NCBI GenBank assembly: GCA_016808115.1
Contig: JAEQBH010005391.1
Coordinates: forward strand, 1 to 64,000
DNA from: Tetrastigma voinierianum
Lineage: Eukaryota > Streptophyta > Magnoliopsida > Vitales > Vitaceae
Direction: 5' to 3'
DNA length: 64,000 nucleotides
The position numbers were made by a program, and so were the translations under genes. Positions 37,043 through 50,033 of the stretch are shown here, piece by piece (the stretch's first letter is position 1; every line of letters begins with the position of its first letter). The notes beneath the pieces are model-generated. The model saw only the letters and a program-made list of their open reading frames with translations. It was not told the DNA's origin and did not search any database.

Positions 37043-38504
37043 ATTAGTATTGATACTACTTGACCTTTGTCGGAGGCTGAGATGGAGCGTGCTTGGTGCT
37101 TGGTGGAGTCCCATTTGTCTTTGGATGTTGGGCTCCTGCAAAACAAGAAACAAAAGGATCGGCGAGGGCTGCTTGGATTGCCTCTCAGATGCCTAAGTCG
37201 AGTTCTTCAGATGGAAGAAGGCCCACTTCAACTTGGGAATGAAGTTTGTACGTATGTTTTGCGTGCGCTTTATGGAAGTAAAGTTGACTTGCTGGTATTT
37301 ATAATGGGTGGTCATGATAAACTTCACAGTTGGATGATGACCTTGAATAGTATATTCGTATTGGAAGAAGATACGATATTAAGCTAGTGGTGGAAGATTT
37401 TATTCCTTCTCATTAAGCAAATTAATAAGGGATAATTGATGAAGCGACATTGAAATCTCCTATACTTTCACGATTGGTGGAGTTTAGGTGTTTTCCTCTA
37501 ATACGAATTCATTGGGCTACTAGTCTTTTAAAGGGGTGAGTTGGACCCTCATTTTGGGCTAGCATTTAGGGGATACCATTAAGGGCTATTCTTAGTGCGA
37601 GTGGATTTTCGCTCTAGATGCTTGGGCTTATGTGCTTTGAGCTGCAGCGCTATTATTTCAAACCCCATCAAGACGGAAATAATTTTTTTGAAAAAAAAAA
37701 TTATTAAATTAGTTTGGAAAGTGAATTAAAAACGAAAGTAGTGTGTAATTAAGTTTGTCGTGAACGGTGGCGATTAAGAATTAAATAGAATTGTCCGAAT
37801 AATGGTTATGCAAAAGACGTGACTTTGCGATAGTTTTTAATATAATAAATTCCCGATATTTCGCGATTATCGTTGTCGTGGACGATGACATTAGATAAAC
37901 TATTCACAATTTTGTTCGCGACGGCGAGCACTATGATTTAAGTTAATTCTTTGACTGTGTTGGGCAGTTATTGATGACATTTGAGAATTTAAATATTTGA
38001 GTATCGTATCTAAAATTGCCAATAATATTATATACTATTTTGACAATTAATTTGATTTCTAAACTAATTTAATAATTTTAAAAAAATTGTTTCATCAAAA
38101 CCATTTATAATTAGTAAGGATGTGCATAGTTTTGACGATAGGTTAGGAAAACAGTGTAAAAAAACGGTGGACCTCAGCAAAACTGGTGTCTTCAATAAAA
38201 ACATATGGGCGCGGGTGTCAGTCAATTGAGAAGAGCCAATCCATGGAAGGGGGGGCCTCAGTCAAAAACAAATCTAAGTAGCATTTGGAATTCAATTACT
38301 TTACAAAACATGAAAGAAAATGCAGTGGGCGTGAAGAGCTTTCTACCAAAAATAATACTCTTTTTTTTAAATATCAATCTACTAAGTATTTTTTTTTTTG
38401 AAAATAATGTTCAAATTAGTGCTTAAAATCATTGATAACTTCAAACTTAAAACCGTAGTTATAAAATTCACATGTCTAGCTCAATTGATTAGAACTTCAG
38501 TGTT
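37043..38504. other. Intergenic stretch, no gene recognised
   Basis: A 106-codon frame at 37067-37387 has no recognisable domain. An A-run near 37690 may be the tail of an old retroelement. A stretch at 37860-37940 (ATCGTTGTCGTGGACGATG) recalls the 39-bp array at 27340. The rest is AT-rich. Confidence 0.4.
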
Positions 38505-38507
38505 TAA

Positions 38508-38997
38508 GAGCAACTCTAATGGGAGTTGTCAAAAATGGGGTGTCGAATCTTATTTGCAGCGCGTTGAATAGTGTTTTTATTTCTGATGATAGGTGTCGAA
38601 TGGGGTCTTATTTTAATAGTTCGATGTTTTTAATTAAAAATATAATTAAAGCATCGAAATATGGAATGAAATATAAGCTAGTTGAGGAGAACGATGTATG
38701 GCAAATTTATTTTATGTACTCTTACATTCTACTACAGTGTCAAATATCTTCATCAGAAACACTTGGATGGTATTTTCTTGCTCTACGATCTTGCCTATGT
38801 TGGAGAGCGATTTTTGTCTTTGAGGAGTGCCGTTTAGCGGTTATGGGGATAGCGTCGCGATGGCAACTCGGGTTAGATTCTTTGAATGACATTTCTTTGA
38901 TACTACGCGCCAATTGAGCGCAATTTTGTGATTGAGGTGTCGATTTAACGGTTATGGGAACCAAGCCTTTGCACGATAAACTAAATTGGAGTTGCTC
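38508..38997. mobile_element. Harbinger-type MITE with TAA target duplication
   Basis: A 490-bp block begins GAGCAACTCTAATGGGAG and ends AAATTGGAGTTGCTC, which are inverted termini. It is flanked by TAA at 38505-38507 and 38998-39000. A 3-bp TAA/TTA duplication is typical of PIF/Harbinger elements. The open frame of 132 codons inside has no known domain. Confidence 0.75.
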
Positions 38998-39241
38998 TAA
39001 ATGAAGAGGAGAGGGAAGAGGTCTTGTCGAGTGAGGACAAATTACCACTTTGTATTAAAAATGACTAGTTTTAAAAAATTATTAAATTTAAAAAAAGTAT
39101 TATATTAGAGAAATATATCGTATGCACCCAATTTCAGCTCTTATATTTGATTTCATTTCACCTGACTTCCTTATCTTTGAATTGAACAGATTCCTCACCT
39201 TCTTCCAAGTTCCAAGTTCAAACAACCTCACCGGCAAAACA

Positions 39242-42200
39242 ATGCCCACGGCTACTCTCTCCTCCTCCTCCTCCTCCTCATTGGCTTTCTTTCCTCTCTC
39301 TCTTCTTTCCAATCCCCCACAATCTTCTACAAATGCAACCCTAACGTTTCCTCTTTTCCTCCCAAACCCACTCCTACTCCTGCAGTTCAAGGTCAAGGAT
39401 GATGATGATGGGCAGAGGCAGAGTAAGAGAGGCAGAGGTAGTCGCATCTTCCCCCCACCCCCAAGGCCGTGGCACTGAGAAAGAGACGCCCGAGAACGAA
39501 CGCCCTCCACATTTCTCAGAGAATCTGATGGCGATAAACTTACTCGCCCTTCTGCTCGTGGCGCTTGAGAAGATGATTAGGACGCCCAGGACTCCGTCTG
39601 TCGTCATAGAGGCCGCTGACGGCGGCGGGAAACTTCAAGGAGGATTCGTCCAGACCTGGCGCAGGTGGCAGATCAAGAGTCTTGCAGCAGGATGGTGCTG
39701 TTTGGGAGAAGGCTGGCGTTAATGTTTCCGTCGTTTACGGGGTTATGCCTCCTGAAGCCTATAGAGCTGCCAAACCTGCTGACTCCGCTGATCTCAACCA
39801 CAAGCCTGGACCTGTTCCATTTTTCGCTGCCGGGATTAGCTCCGTAATTTTTCTATCTCAATTCAATTTTAATCTACTTCTACTAGTTCAATTCTGAATA
39901 CTGATTACTTCTCAATTGACAAATATCATTTGTTTCTCCAGGTTTTACATCCAAAGAACCCATTTGCACCCACACTGCATTTTAATTATCGGTATTTTGA
40001 GACTGATGCTCCAAAAGGTACGATTCTTGCAGAATGGCATTACTTTTATGGTGACTACTTTTACAAGCATTGTTCCTTAGATTCTGATTTTCCCACTTTC
40101 TCTCTGCATACAAAGATAACTGAATTTGTTTTAGTAATAAGTTTACGGAACAAGATTAGCCAAATCAGCAACTAATCCATCTAATGGATTGCATTCTTGT
40201 CCTAGTTCAAGTGGGGGATAACCCTTTAAAAGGGACAAATCCCAACAAAAATTGCAAAACTAACCTCTTTCATCGAAATCCAAAATCAAGTACAAAAGGA
40301 CCTACTTTCTAACAAAAATGGCCATAGGGATTTAGTTATAATACGGGAATGAGACAAAATGACCTTGGAGAATTTAGTTATCATGTGGGGAATTTATCTT
40401 TACATTTTCAGGGGCATTTTTGTAGGATGTTAGTTTTGCAAATAACTTTTGAATTTGTCTCTTTTAAACCAATTTCTCTTCTAATAGAATATTATTGTTG
40501 CTTCTGTGAATTGCAATAAATAGACTCACTTATCTTGTATACTTAATGGGATTTGCAATTTGTGGCTCAGCCTTGTGTTACTAGCATATCTACTAACCGT
40601 ACTCAATGGTTTGATCTCATTTACTTAGCTTGTGATGAATAAAAATGTTATTGCAACACGGTCAGAGGTACCATTATATGGACAAAGGCAGCCAACCCTT
40701 GAATAAAATGAAATGTTGTAAGCATTGTGTTAATCTGGGCTAATTGAATTTCTTTCATTAATTATGGTTGAACATGACAACACTCTTTCCTATCATTCCA
40801 TCAGAACTCTTGGACCATATGATATTTTTTCTTCAGCCTGTGATAGCAAAGCAACAAATTTCATCAACAGAGTAGTGCTTTCTCTAGGCTACTTCTTGAA
40901 ACTATATAAGCTTGCGCTTGGCATATAGTGTATTTGTGTTATGTCATTGGGATGTATTCATTTGGTTATCTTATTGCCAAAATATGCAGATACTCCTGGA
41001 GCACCTAGACAGTGGTGGTTTGGTGGTGGTACTGATTTAACCCCTGCTTACATCTTTGAGGAGGATGTCAAACACTTCCATTCGGTATATTTAAAAAGCC
41101 TAACAAAACGTTGCTTTTTTTTTTTTGGCTAAATTCGTGTATCTTTTATTCAAATTCTTTTTAAAAAATATGCTGAAAGATGTGCATGTACATATTATCA
41201 GTGATCATATTCGTATATTATATGCATTTATAAATGTCGAAGTTGAAGTAATAAAGTAAATATCTTACTTATAATGATCATGAATTCTGTCATAACTGAA
41301 AACAAGGAAAATGGATTATTTAATTAACAATTCAACAAGTAAGAAGGAAAGGACAGTGGAAATTGAACTTTTACATATGGCTATAAAATAAATCTTAAAC
41401 AGTCCCATTCAATCTCAAATAGAACTTTGATGCACTTTGGAAGTACTTTGACAATTCTTAATGTTTTACAGAGATATTTAACAATTTGTAGGTTCAAAAA
41501 AGTGCTTGTGACAAATTCGATCCTAGCTTCTATCCCCGATTCAAGAAATGGTGTGATGATTATTTTTATATTAAGGTACGTCTCTTGTTGAATCATTTGA
41601 TTATTACATTGTGTGCTTGAATTCAAAGGGTATGTTTATATGATACACTATTGGAATAAAATTCTTGGCTACATTAAAGTGAGCATCCCACTGGGATTGG
41701 GGTTTGATTGCTTGTGTGGATATGGGCAATTTGAGAGGCATTGTTGATTTTCCAAGGAGCTCCTTCGAAAAACATGGAACTAATTAAATGATCATACAAT
41801 ATTTAACATTAGAGCCACCATATTCTTTTGGCTGCAGCTACTTAAGAGTTACTCCTTGTGCACCAGTTTTCTTGCTAAAATTTCTGAGCTTATATAGTTC
41901 TGATCTTGTTGCAGTTACAATATCCAAGTTTTAAACTCTTAAATAGTTTGTAATATATATATATATATATAGTATGTATGTATGTAGTTTGTATTAACTA
42001 CTAGTAAGGCAATAATAAGTGTTTGTCAATCCTCCTACACCAGGTCTAATATAAGCCATAAAATTGAAATAGTGGGAGGGCCTCCTTGAAATCCTAGCCA
42101 ATGAGCTTACATGGGTCAAAATAAGAAAATGGCTAAAGTACTTTTGGTTCAATTTTTACCCTTTTACAGGAAAAGAGTAGAATATATAAAAATAATAAAA

Positions 42201-44161
42201 TAAATAAAATAAAATACTAAATAAAAGAGATAAATACTAGAGAAGAAAAAAACAAGAAAACTGAGGGAAACAAACATGGGATGCATTTATCAACAAGAAT
42301 GTTCGGAGTCAACTACTTGATTTATTGTTGCTTGTCATCTCCTTGTGTAGGGAAAGAGAGCACAGGTAGGGATACAGGAACAAATCAGGGTATCTGCCTC
42401 ATAGCTTGTTTTTTGTAACCCTAGATCTATGTTGTAGGGTGTCTAACATGTAATTGCAGACTTTAGAGCTAAAGAAAAATAGAACATTACATATGTGACG
42501 CTTTGTGAATAACATGTTAGGAGGTCAATTTAGGTGGACCGTTTAACAAAGACAGATAGGTTAGAACTTGATAATCATAATATTAGGCACAAAAGCTATC
42601 TATAAAAAAAAAGTGGATAAAAGTGATGATTTCTGTTGAGTTTGCCATTTATATCAGTTAGGTTAGTGGAACTGATTGGGAACTATTGCATCCCATTATT
42701 ATTGAAATTATGATATCAAGAGAACATGGATATTAGTAATTGCCAACTAATGTAGAATTTTATTACCTCAACATTCTTCTTAATTTAAAAAATAAAAAAT
42801 AATAACCATACACTTGACAAAATACAGAAGTTCTGTCTACATGGAGGGACCTGTTGCTTGTGAGTTGTCTTCAAGTTTTCCAACAAAAGAAAAAAAGGAA
42901 AAAGACAGGATGCCTTGGGAACTTTTGGATCCAATCAAACATGGTTGAACCAATAACCTACTCATGCTCAACTAACTGACTGCCCCATTCAAACATCCTT
43001 CAATCTCAATCAAAGTGGTAGCAGTGCTTTTCTGTCATTGGGAGGTTTAAGATAATTTATGAAAGTTCTCTTTCATTGATGAGCCTAGAATGATGATATT
43101 AAACCATTTCTTATATGGCTTTAGCTCTTTTGCATCGCCTGTCTAGCAGAAGCAAGATATTTTACCTAGATTATTCCGTCTAAGGTCATTCAATTTTTTG
43201 CATGTGGTAGAATGAGCAATAGTGTGTGGGGTCTTGTTGAGGGCTAGAGTGTCTTTTGTGCTCTTTTTCGAGGGCTTGCTTTAGGTGCTTATTGTATACA
43301 TCCTGCATATGTTGATATACTTTTCTGCTTTTTCTATTTTTGATATTCATTCCTTTATCCACACAAAAAAAATGTGGTGGAATGAGCAAGATAGAAAACT
43401 CTGCTCAGTGAATAATGATATTAGATTGAATTCTGAAATTGCAGGATTTTCCATAGTTATGATTTATTTTGATCATGAATGCTCTTTGCAGCATCGTGGT
43501 GAGAGACGAGGACTTGGAGGAATATTTTGATTGATCTTAATAATCATGATCAGATGATGCTCTTCCTCGCCACAGGTAATTGCTGGAGAACGCAGATCTC
43601 TTCATCTGTTTGTTCCGCGATCAGGAAAACTCTCACTGGTTTGTGGAGATATGCATCTCTTGATTGACATATCTTATTGTTGATGTGCAGAGTCTTAATT
43701 CTGTGGTCCCGGCATACTTGCCCACAGAGAAGAGGAAGGACATGCCATTTACCGATCAACACAAGGCATGGCAGCAGATGCAGAGTCACACGTAGAATTC
43801 AACTTAGCAAACCATCCCCTCGTTGATATATATATTGTTGATGGCTTAAAGGGGCCTTAACCGACGGTTTTCTGCATTACAACTGCAGGTTTATGATCGG
43901 GGTACAACATTTGGACTGAAGACAGAGGTCGTACGGAGAGCCATCTTGTTCTCTCCCACCAACGGCACGCTGGGAATATGACCATGTATGTAAGCTTTGT
44001 TTGTGTTTGTTGAACATTTCTACTTTTCTTTGTTGCATCATCAATCAGAAAGAAAATTCAAAATTGTGATTCGTTGTTTCCCTCCTGTGCAGCAACCAGA
44101 AGAGGGGAGTGAAGAATGGAAATTATTAGATGCTTGTATCAACCCAAAGGAATGGATCTAA
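39242..44161 (+). pseudogene. CPOX: Coproporphyrinogen-III oxidase (plastid, HEMF/LIN2 type), frame-broken
   Basis: CPOX oxidatively decarboxylates coproporphyrinogen III to protoporphyrinogen IX in plastid haem/chlorophyll synthesis. Exon 1 (39242-39843) has a Ser-rich transit peptide, then GVMPPEAYRAAKPADSADLN and PGPVPFFAAGIS. Exon 2 (39942-40017) reads LHPKNPFAPTLHFNYRYFET. Exon 3 (40990-41084) reads PGAPRQWWFGGGTDLTPAYI. Exon 4 (41492-41575) reads KFDPSFYPRFKKWCDDYFYI. Exon 5 is 43492-43575 (HRGERRGLGGIF); exon 6, 43691-43806 (DMPFTDQHKAWQQ); exon 7, 43889-43985 (VYDRGTTFGLKT); exon 8, 44093-44161 (EEWKLLDACINPKEWI, stop). The order is complete. Frameshifts lie in exon 1 (about 39470-39690), exon 5 (near 43528), exon 6 (near 43785) and exon 7. 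The exon 6 donor is GC. Identity is firm; function is not. Confidence 0.9.
40225..40468. mobile_element. MITE in CPOX intron 2
   Basis: A 244-bp block has 40-bp inverted ends. The left arm (40225-40264) starts TTTAAAAGGGACAAAT and ends GCAAAACTAAC. The right arm (40429-40468), inverted, starts TTTAAAAGAGACAAAT and ends GCAAAACTAAC. The arms differ at several positions. The palindromic TTTAAA edges leave the target duplication ambiguous (TTA/TAA or TTAA). Confidence 0.65.
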
Positions 44162-44762
44162 TATTCACCTCAAAGGATTTTCTTGTGTACCATTTTTAAT
44201 TGCTTTTTAATTGTTTTGTTTGTTCAGTAGTCAAGCCCAAGATGGGCTGGGAATTAGTGTCTTATTCGCCAGGAATTTAAGTTGGTAACAGAAACAAAGA
44301 GTGAGAGCACCTGGTTGTGAAAATAATGATGTAAGTTAAGTTACGAGAATAAATGCATTATGGAGAGGCCCGGTTGTCAAATTTGGTTCATTTTATTTAA
44401 TGCTTGGTGCATCTAAGTTTCTTCCCATTTTGATGGGGAAGATTGCCCAATAGACTACTGACCGAGACTTTTTTTTTTTTTACAATTAAACACTTTAATT
44501 ACAATATAATAACGCTAATACTTGAACTTGGAACCCCGTCTCTTCTTATGTTTTTGTCTATTTAAACATTGAATTGCTTAAGCTAGGGATGATGGTTAGA
44601 CTGACCGAGACCTAAATCAAAAGAATCAGTAACCATTTTTTTTTGGGTGAAGTTATTATTGGGAATTTGGATGAAAATTTGAAAATCCAGCGAACAAGGG
44701 GTAATCTGAAGGGTAATTTAGTTGATTTAAGGTTTTGAGATTTTACATAATGGCCATCAATT

Positions 44763-45030
44763 TGAGTTCCCTTAGGACCCTTTGAGGCTTAACCGGCCTT
44801 ATAACTTCAAAGCTTTATGAGATTAGTCAAATCATATGCCCCTTTAGATCCTTGGAGGTTTACGAGCCATTAACTTTAAGCTTTATGAGATTAGTCAAAT
44901 CATATGGCCCTTAGGACCTTGAAGGTTTACACTGAATTAACTTCAAAGCTAAGTGAGATTAGGCAAATCATATGCCCCTATGGGGGATTAGTAAATCATA
45001 TGCCCTTAGGGCCGTTTACCTCAGGTTTAC
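44763..45030. repeat. ~68-bp tandem repeat between CPOX and the AAA ATPase gene
   Basis: A unit with AACTTCAAAGCTTTATGA, GATTAGTCAAATCATATG and GGTTTAC is repeated with GATTAG at 44821, 44889 and 44957, plus a shortened fourth copy at 44986. A related single copy lies near 63095-63150 in the WAT1 intron. Confidence 0.8.
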
Positions 45031-45084
45031 CCCGGTACTAGTGACACGTTGTCTTAGAGTTTAAAACCATTATTAGTCAGGTTC

Positions 45085-45118
45085 GCCAAAAGCCAAAAGC
45101 CAAAAGCCAAAAGCCAAA
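45085..45118. repeat. Heptamer microsatellite (GCCAAAA)n
   Basis: Nearly five units of GCCAAAA in a row, the last one base short. Confidence 0.9.
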
Positions 45119-45393
45119 GCCAGCCCAAAGGCCCAGTCCAAGTGAGAACTCACTAATCGTTTCATAAGAAGCTCTTCACTTTTTTACCCTTTCTACAAAA
45201 ATGGTATAAAACTATGTGTACAAAGAGGATCATACTTACCATTGCAGTAAAACATCCAAGCAGAAGATAAAAAAAAAAAAAAAAACAAACAGGGAAGAAT
45301 GCCAAACTCACTCCCTAATCCAAAAAAAGTCAGAAGACTACATCATCCATCCATCCATCCAGTCATCCCTGCCAGGCTACCACCATTGTTTGT

Positions 45394-47074
45394 TCAATTG
45401 AGAAACTTGTAACCTTGAAGTGATGGTGGCAGATAGCTCTGTTGAGAAGAAGGATTGTCTGGTGGGTAGATATATCCCTTCCCATATCCAAGCTCCTTCA
45501 TTAGCTTAGTAGGCGCATTCCTGAGGTGAAGAGGCACTCCCTCATTCTGTCCAACTGATTCCTTCACTACCTTCTCTGCAGCCGAGATCGCTCGATACAC
45601 AGAAACCGATTTGGGAGCCAAAGCCAATTAAGCCACACATTGTGCGTGATTCACATTGCATTCAGGCATGCCCAGAAAATGGCAAGCTTGGTAGGAAGCA
45701 ACAGCCTGCAATAAGGGCACCTGGTCGGCCAAACCACATCCTCACTAGCAAATCTGATGAGCCTCCTGGCAATATATAGAGGTTCTTCACCTCCTTCCAA
45801 CATTCTCGCCAGCCAGTAAATTGAGGCATCCGCATCACTACCCCTCATCGATTTGTGGAGGGCGCTAATCAGATTGTAGTGTTCTTCACCTGCTTTGTCA
45901 TAAGCAACATGCTTGGATTGCAGCCCCTCCTTCGCATCATCCAAACTGACACTCACAGTGACAGTAGAATGTCCAACCCCATTAATTTCTGCTGAACTTT
46001 CCCCATCCTCATGCTGTTCTTCTCCTTCAACCTTGCAGACTGATTGCTTTTTGATGGGTGTTCTAGCAGCTGCAGTGACAGCAGAAATTTCCAAGGCATT
46101 TAATGCCACACGAGCATCGCCATCACAATGCGAGGATAAAAAATCAATAGCATCGTCACTGACTTCGATACGACTCGCCCCGCCCACGCTACAAGCCAAT
46201 CCCTTCCCCGTATCGGCAATAGCTCGGTTAAGCAGGCTGACATGACTTGGCTGCAAAGGCTGAGGGTGAGAACCGACAGCGGACAACAATATGTAATCAA
46301 ATGGAAGTGACGGATTCGGCTGTGTTCAATAAACACGATGCTTCCGTCTTCGATTACAGGCAAAAAGGAGTCTTGTTGGGACTTGTTGAAACGATGAACC
46401 TCGTCCACAAACAACACTGTTCTTGTTCTCTTACCGTTGATGATGGTGTTCTTCGACGCTTTAATAAGCTTTCGAGCCTCCTCCACCACGTCTCTCACGT
46501 CCTTGACGCCGGCAGTGACGGCCGATAAGGAAACGAAGCGATAGGAGGAAGGGTTGGGGGAGGAAGTGACGATGGCCTTGGCAATGGAGGTCTTGCCGGT
46601 GCCCGGTGGGCCCCATAGGACTATAGAAGGAAGGCGATTAGAATCGATGGCGGAGCGAAGGAGGGATTTGTGAGAGAGAAGGTGGTCCTGCCCGACCACA
46701 TCGTCCACGGTACGAGGTCGCATTCGCTCGGATAAGGGCTGGTGGGGACTGCTTTCGGCCTCTGAACGGAGTCGTTTGGAGGGAGGATTGGGGAGTGAGG
46801 GCGTATCGGAATCGCAGTGTTGTTTATGGGGGTGAGGGGGATTTGAAATTGAGGGTTTGGACGGAAAGTGAAAGAAGGATCGAGTCAATGGAACGGAGAC
46901 GGGGATTGAGATGGAGATGGTATGAGATGATTGGGTTTTCTTCAGGGTTTATAATGGGGTTTTTATGGTGAAAATCCAATCGGTGTAGTTTTTGAGGATG
47001 GAATTGCCACCCAGGCAGCGAGAGCTCAGAAGCCAAATCAGGGAAACCCATGCTCACCAACTGCCTTCCTCCAT
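45394..47074 (-). pseudogene. WRNIP1/RarA-type AAA ATPase, frame-broken
   Basis: RarA/Mgs1/WRNIP1 proteins are replication-fork AAA+ ATPases related to clamp loaders. The gene is intronless here. From the start at 47074 it shows a UBA-like start (QLVSMGFPD), a Ser/Pro-rich linker, RPRTVDDVVGQDHLLSHKSL, Walker A GPPGTGKTS and Walker B VLFVDEVHRFNKSQQDSFL. It continues with RVALNALEISAVTAA, HKSMRGSDADASIYWLARML and the C-terminal ALAPKSVSVYRAISAA to the stop at 45394. The N-terminal and core order equals that of plant homologues. Lesions: a frame break just after the start, a stop at 46949-46951, a frame break at about 46310-46270 around the sensor region, one near 45720, and a stop near 45628. 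The 212-codon middle frame (46289-45651) is uninterrupted. Confidence 0.85.
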
Positions 47075-47361
47075 TCCCTTTGCTCTCTGGATTCCACCGC
47101 CACCGCCGCCGCCTCCTCCGCCTCCGACTCCGCCGCCACTGCAACTGCCACTGGCTGGACTTCTCAAATCTAATTTGCTCAAGCCAGCCAGCCAGCACTT
47201 CGACTTTTCGTGGTTCTTACTTTTTACTTTTTACTTTTTACTTTTTAGGTTGATTTCATTAAATATTTCAAAAAAAAACAAAGAAAAAGTTGGATGAACT
47301 GGAACCCTTTCAAGCTAAAAAAAAAAATTACCTTTGAAAACAAAATTTAGGAAATGTAAAA

Positions 47362-47756
47362 GCCTGTTTGCTTTTACTGTTTTTTGAAAACTGCTTTCGA
47401 CAACAGTTTTTGAAAATATAAAAAATGCGTTATCTAAAAACTAAAAACTCTTATTTTTTTATTTGAATTTAGCATTTTCATGTTTTTTCAAAAAAAGAAA
47501 TCAAATGTATTTTCCCTATTTTTCATATTTTTAAGAATATAAAACATTTTTTAAAAACGGTAAACAAACAGAAAAATAGAGAAAACATATTTGATTTATA
47601 GTTTGTTTTAAAATATATATATATATATATATAGAGAGAACACAAAAAACATTCAACTAAAAAAAGAAAAGTTTTAGATAACATCATTTTCAAGGCTTCT
47701 CCGTGCTTTAAAACTATTCTAATATTCATTTTCAAAAACAAAAACTAAACAAGCCC
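47362..47756. mobile_element. Foldback-like MITE, copy 1
   Basis: The left end GCCTGTTTGCTTTT, followed by GTTTTTTGAAAACTG, is inverted at the right end (TTTTCAAAAACAAAAACTAA then ACAAGCCC). The interior is AT-rich and non-coding, with TA and GA runs. Ends of this kind recur at 47757-48180 and at 63926, so this is a dispersed family. Confidence 0.5.
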
Positions 47757-48180
47757 AAAAGGACTATTTAATTCTTGTTTTTGAAAACTATTTTTTATTA
47801 TGGAAAACAAAAAAAACATGTTTGGTTCCCAATTTTTATTGTTGTGGAAAATAAGAAAAACACAAAAAACACTAACTTCGTATAAAAAAGTTAAGTTTGT
47901 TGTTAAAATCAATATGCTATTTGCTCCTGCTGCCTATTCTAAACAACATTTCAAAACAATGAGACAAATAGCACATTAAGAATATATTCTACTCACTATT
48001 TTCGGCTCAAAAACACAACAACACACAAAAAGCATAAAATTCATATAACAAAGGCCTAATTTTTTTTTTTTTAAAACATCATTTTGGTATTATCTCGAAA
48101 TCGGTTTCTTACTCTAAATGTGCTTTATGTGTTTTTTCATAATTAAAAACTAGGAACCAAACAAGCCCTATGGCCTGCGG
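47757..48180. mobile_element. Foldback-like MITE, copy 2
   Basis: Starts with a TCTTGTTTTTGAAAACTA-like end and closes with GGAACCAAACAAGCCC. It is AT-rich with no frames of note. It belongs with the preceding copy and the end-of-window copy, with lower certainty. Confidence 0.35.
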
Positions 48181-48544
48181 TTCCTCGTTTTTTAAACTAT
48201 TCTCGGACATGGAAACACACAAACAGGCTTAAAATCGTTTCTTGATCTCTAAATTTAATGTTTAATCTATGTTATCTAAAAAATAGCATATCTGTCGCTT
48301 TTCCTGTTTCCTTATTTTTGAGAACAAGCAATAATTTTAAAACATAACCAAACAGCACAACCCTTCAATACTCTGCCTTAATTTTGACAAAATACCTCGG
48401 TTATTTTATTAAAAATAACACTTTCTTTCGAAGATACACATCAATACACAAATGTGATAAAGAACATTTTTATCTACAATGAATCAATTTTCAAGGAAAC
48501 ACATAGAAATGGTTAGATTTTGGTTAAATTTTGACTTATTATGA

Positions 48545-48571
48545 TATATATATATGGAAATATATATATAT

Positions 48572-48613
<42 letters not shown>

Positions 48614-48660
48614 TATATATAATAACTAGGATATTTAAATTATATATATATATTTAATCT
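48545..48660. repeat. (AT)n-rich microsatellite cluster
   Basis: Interrupted AT dinucleotide runs of about 110 bp. The stretch 48181-48989 is otherwise AT-rich and holds no recognisable gene. Confidence 0.85.
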
Positions 48661-49288
48661 AGGACACTAAAACCCTTGGACAAATTTTTGTCACTCAACG
48701 TATTCATACTTGTGTTGTTAATAATTATTTTCACATCATTATGATTTTTTGGGATTTTAAATAGAGATTCTTGAAATATCACAAATACATCCTTTAGAAA
48801 ATTAGAAATAGTTCGATTAAGGCTTTGGAGGCTCGACTCAAATGGTAAAAGGAAGGATTGAACATATAAAAGAATCAGAATCAAATCCAAAATATAACAG
48901 TATATTGTAATATGTAAAGGGAGTAGATGTTAAAAAAAAAAGTTGACTTAATTAATAATGATCAAATTACAACTTCAAAATGCACTTTGTTAAACTCTAC
49001 TTACTTCTAGTTTGCTTTCAGGACCTTGTTCAAAATTTGTATTCTCCATCACTTTCTTCTCTTTCTCCTTTATCTTTCCCCATAATGTCGAGTAGAGAGC
49101 AAGAACTATCATTATAGCTCCAATCATACTGAAAAACAAAATTAAGATTATGATAAAAGGTTCTTAAGAATAGTTCTTTTTTTTTTTTTTTTAATGCAAA
49201 TCAAGAAAACATATTTGACAATAAAAACTACTTTCTAACTCTAAGGAGTAGCTTAATTGGTTTGATCTTAAGTTTGCTCTTCAATGAT

Positions 49289-49895
49289 TGTGGGTACCAT
49301 GGGCTAGGTCTAACTGCTCCAACTAGCAAGGCTCGACCAACTAAGGACCGTAGGATAACGGCCCAATCTACGGGCCCAGTCGTTTTCCTCTATCAACCAA
49401 GCCCAAATGTACATCCCCATCCGGGGAGAGTATATACCGTTTAGGCACTGCCCCTCTTGCCCGGATAACCTCTTTAAAAAGGCATCCGGGTGACCTCTCC
49501 AAACTTGAACAAGAATAAGTCATGCTCATAACTACCCTGAGGGTAGTCAAACATTTCTTAGGGCAGAAAATACGGATGACTGGGCTACTTAAAAGGAAGA
49601 ATGGGTCATAATGCACAAAAAGAGCGCCACCTTCCCCTTCCGTTTCGGAAAGAGATCATCTACTTTCCTTGTGAAGAAGATTGCCTTTCAGGGGAATAAA
49701 AGGAGGAAAGAACATAAGAAAAAGATACGAGATTCCAGATCCAAAACGAGAGCATTTTGATTATCCAGGCTAACAAATCTAACTTGTTACGGAGGCCAAG
49801 TACACCACCGTCGCTTTCTTGTTTGTTTTCGTAGCTTTTCGCGTTGGTTAATGCTTTCGACGATCCAGTTGATTCGTAAAGTTCGGGAGACTACA
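49289..49895 (+). repeat. Tat 5' LTR
   Basis: Begins TGTGGGTACC and ends GGAGACTACA. It aligns with 62459-63066 throughout; the stretch GGTGACCTCTCCAAACTTGA and its neighbours are nearly identical for about 150 bp. A TATATACCG motif near 49431 may be its TATA box. Confidence 0.85.
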
Positions 49896-50033
49896 ATCGC
49901 GCCGCCCTGGGGAAACGCCAAGCAAGAAATCTCATATGCGAGAGCTTGGGTACACCTAATCCCAAGTGATCTCCCATTCCCCGAAGCCTTGGTAATTCCC
50001 GATCATTCCATCGAACCGTCGGAGTTCATCGCC

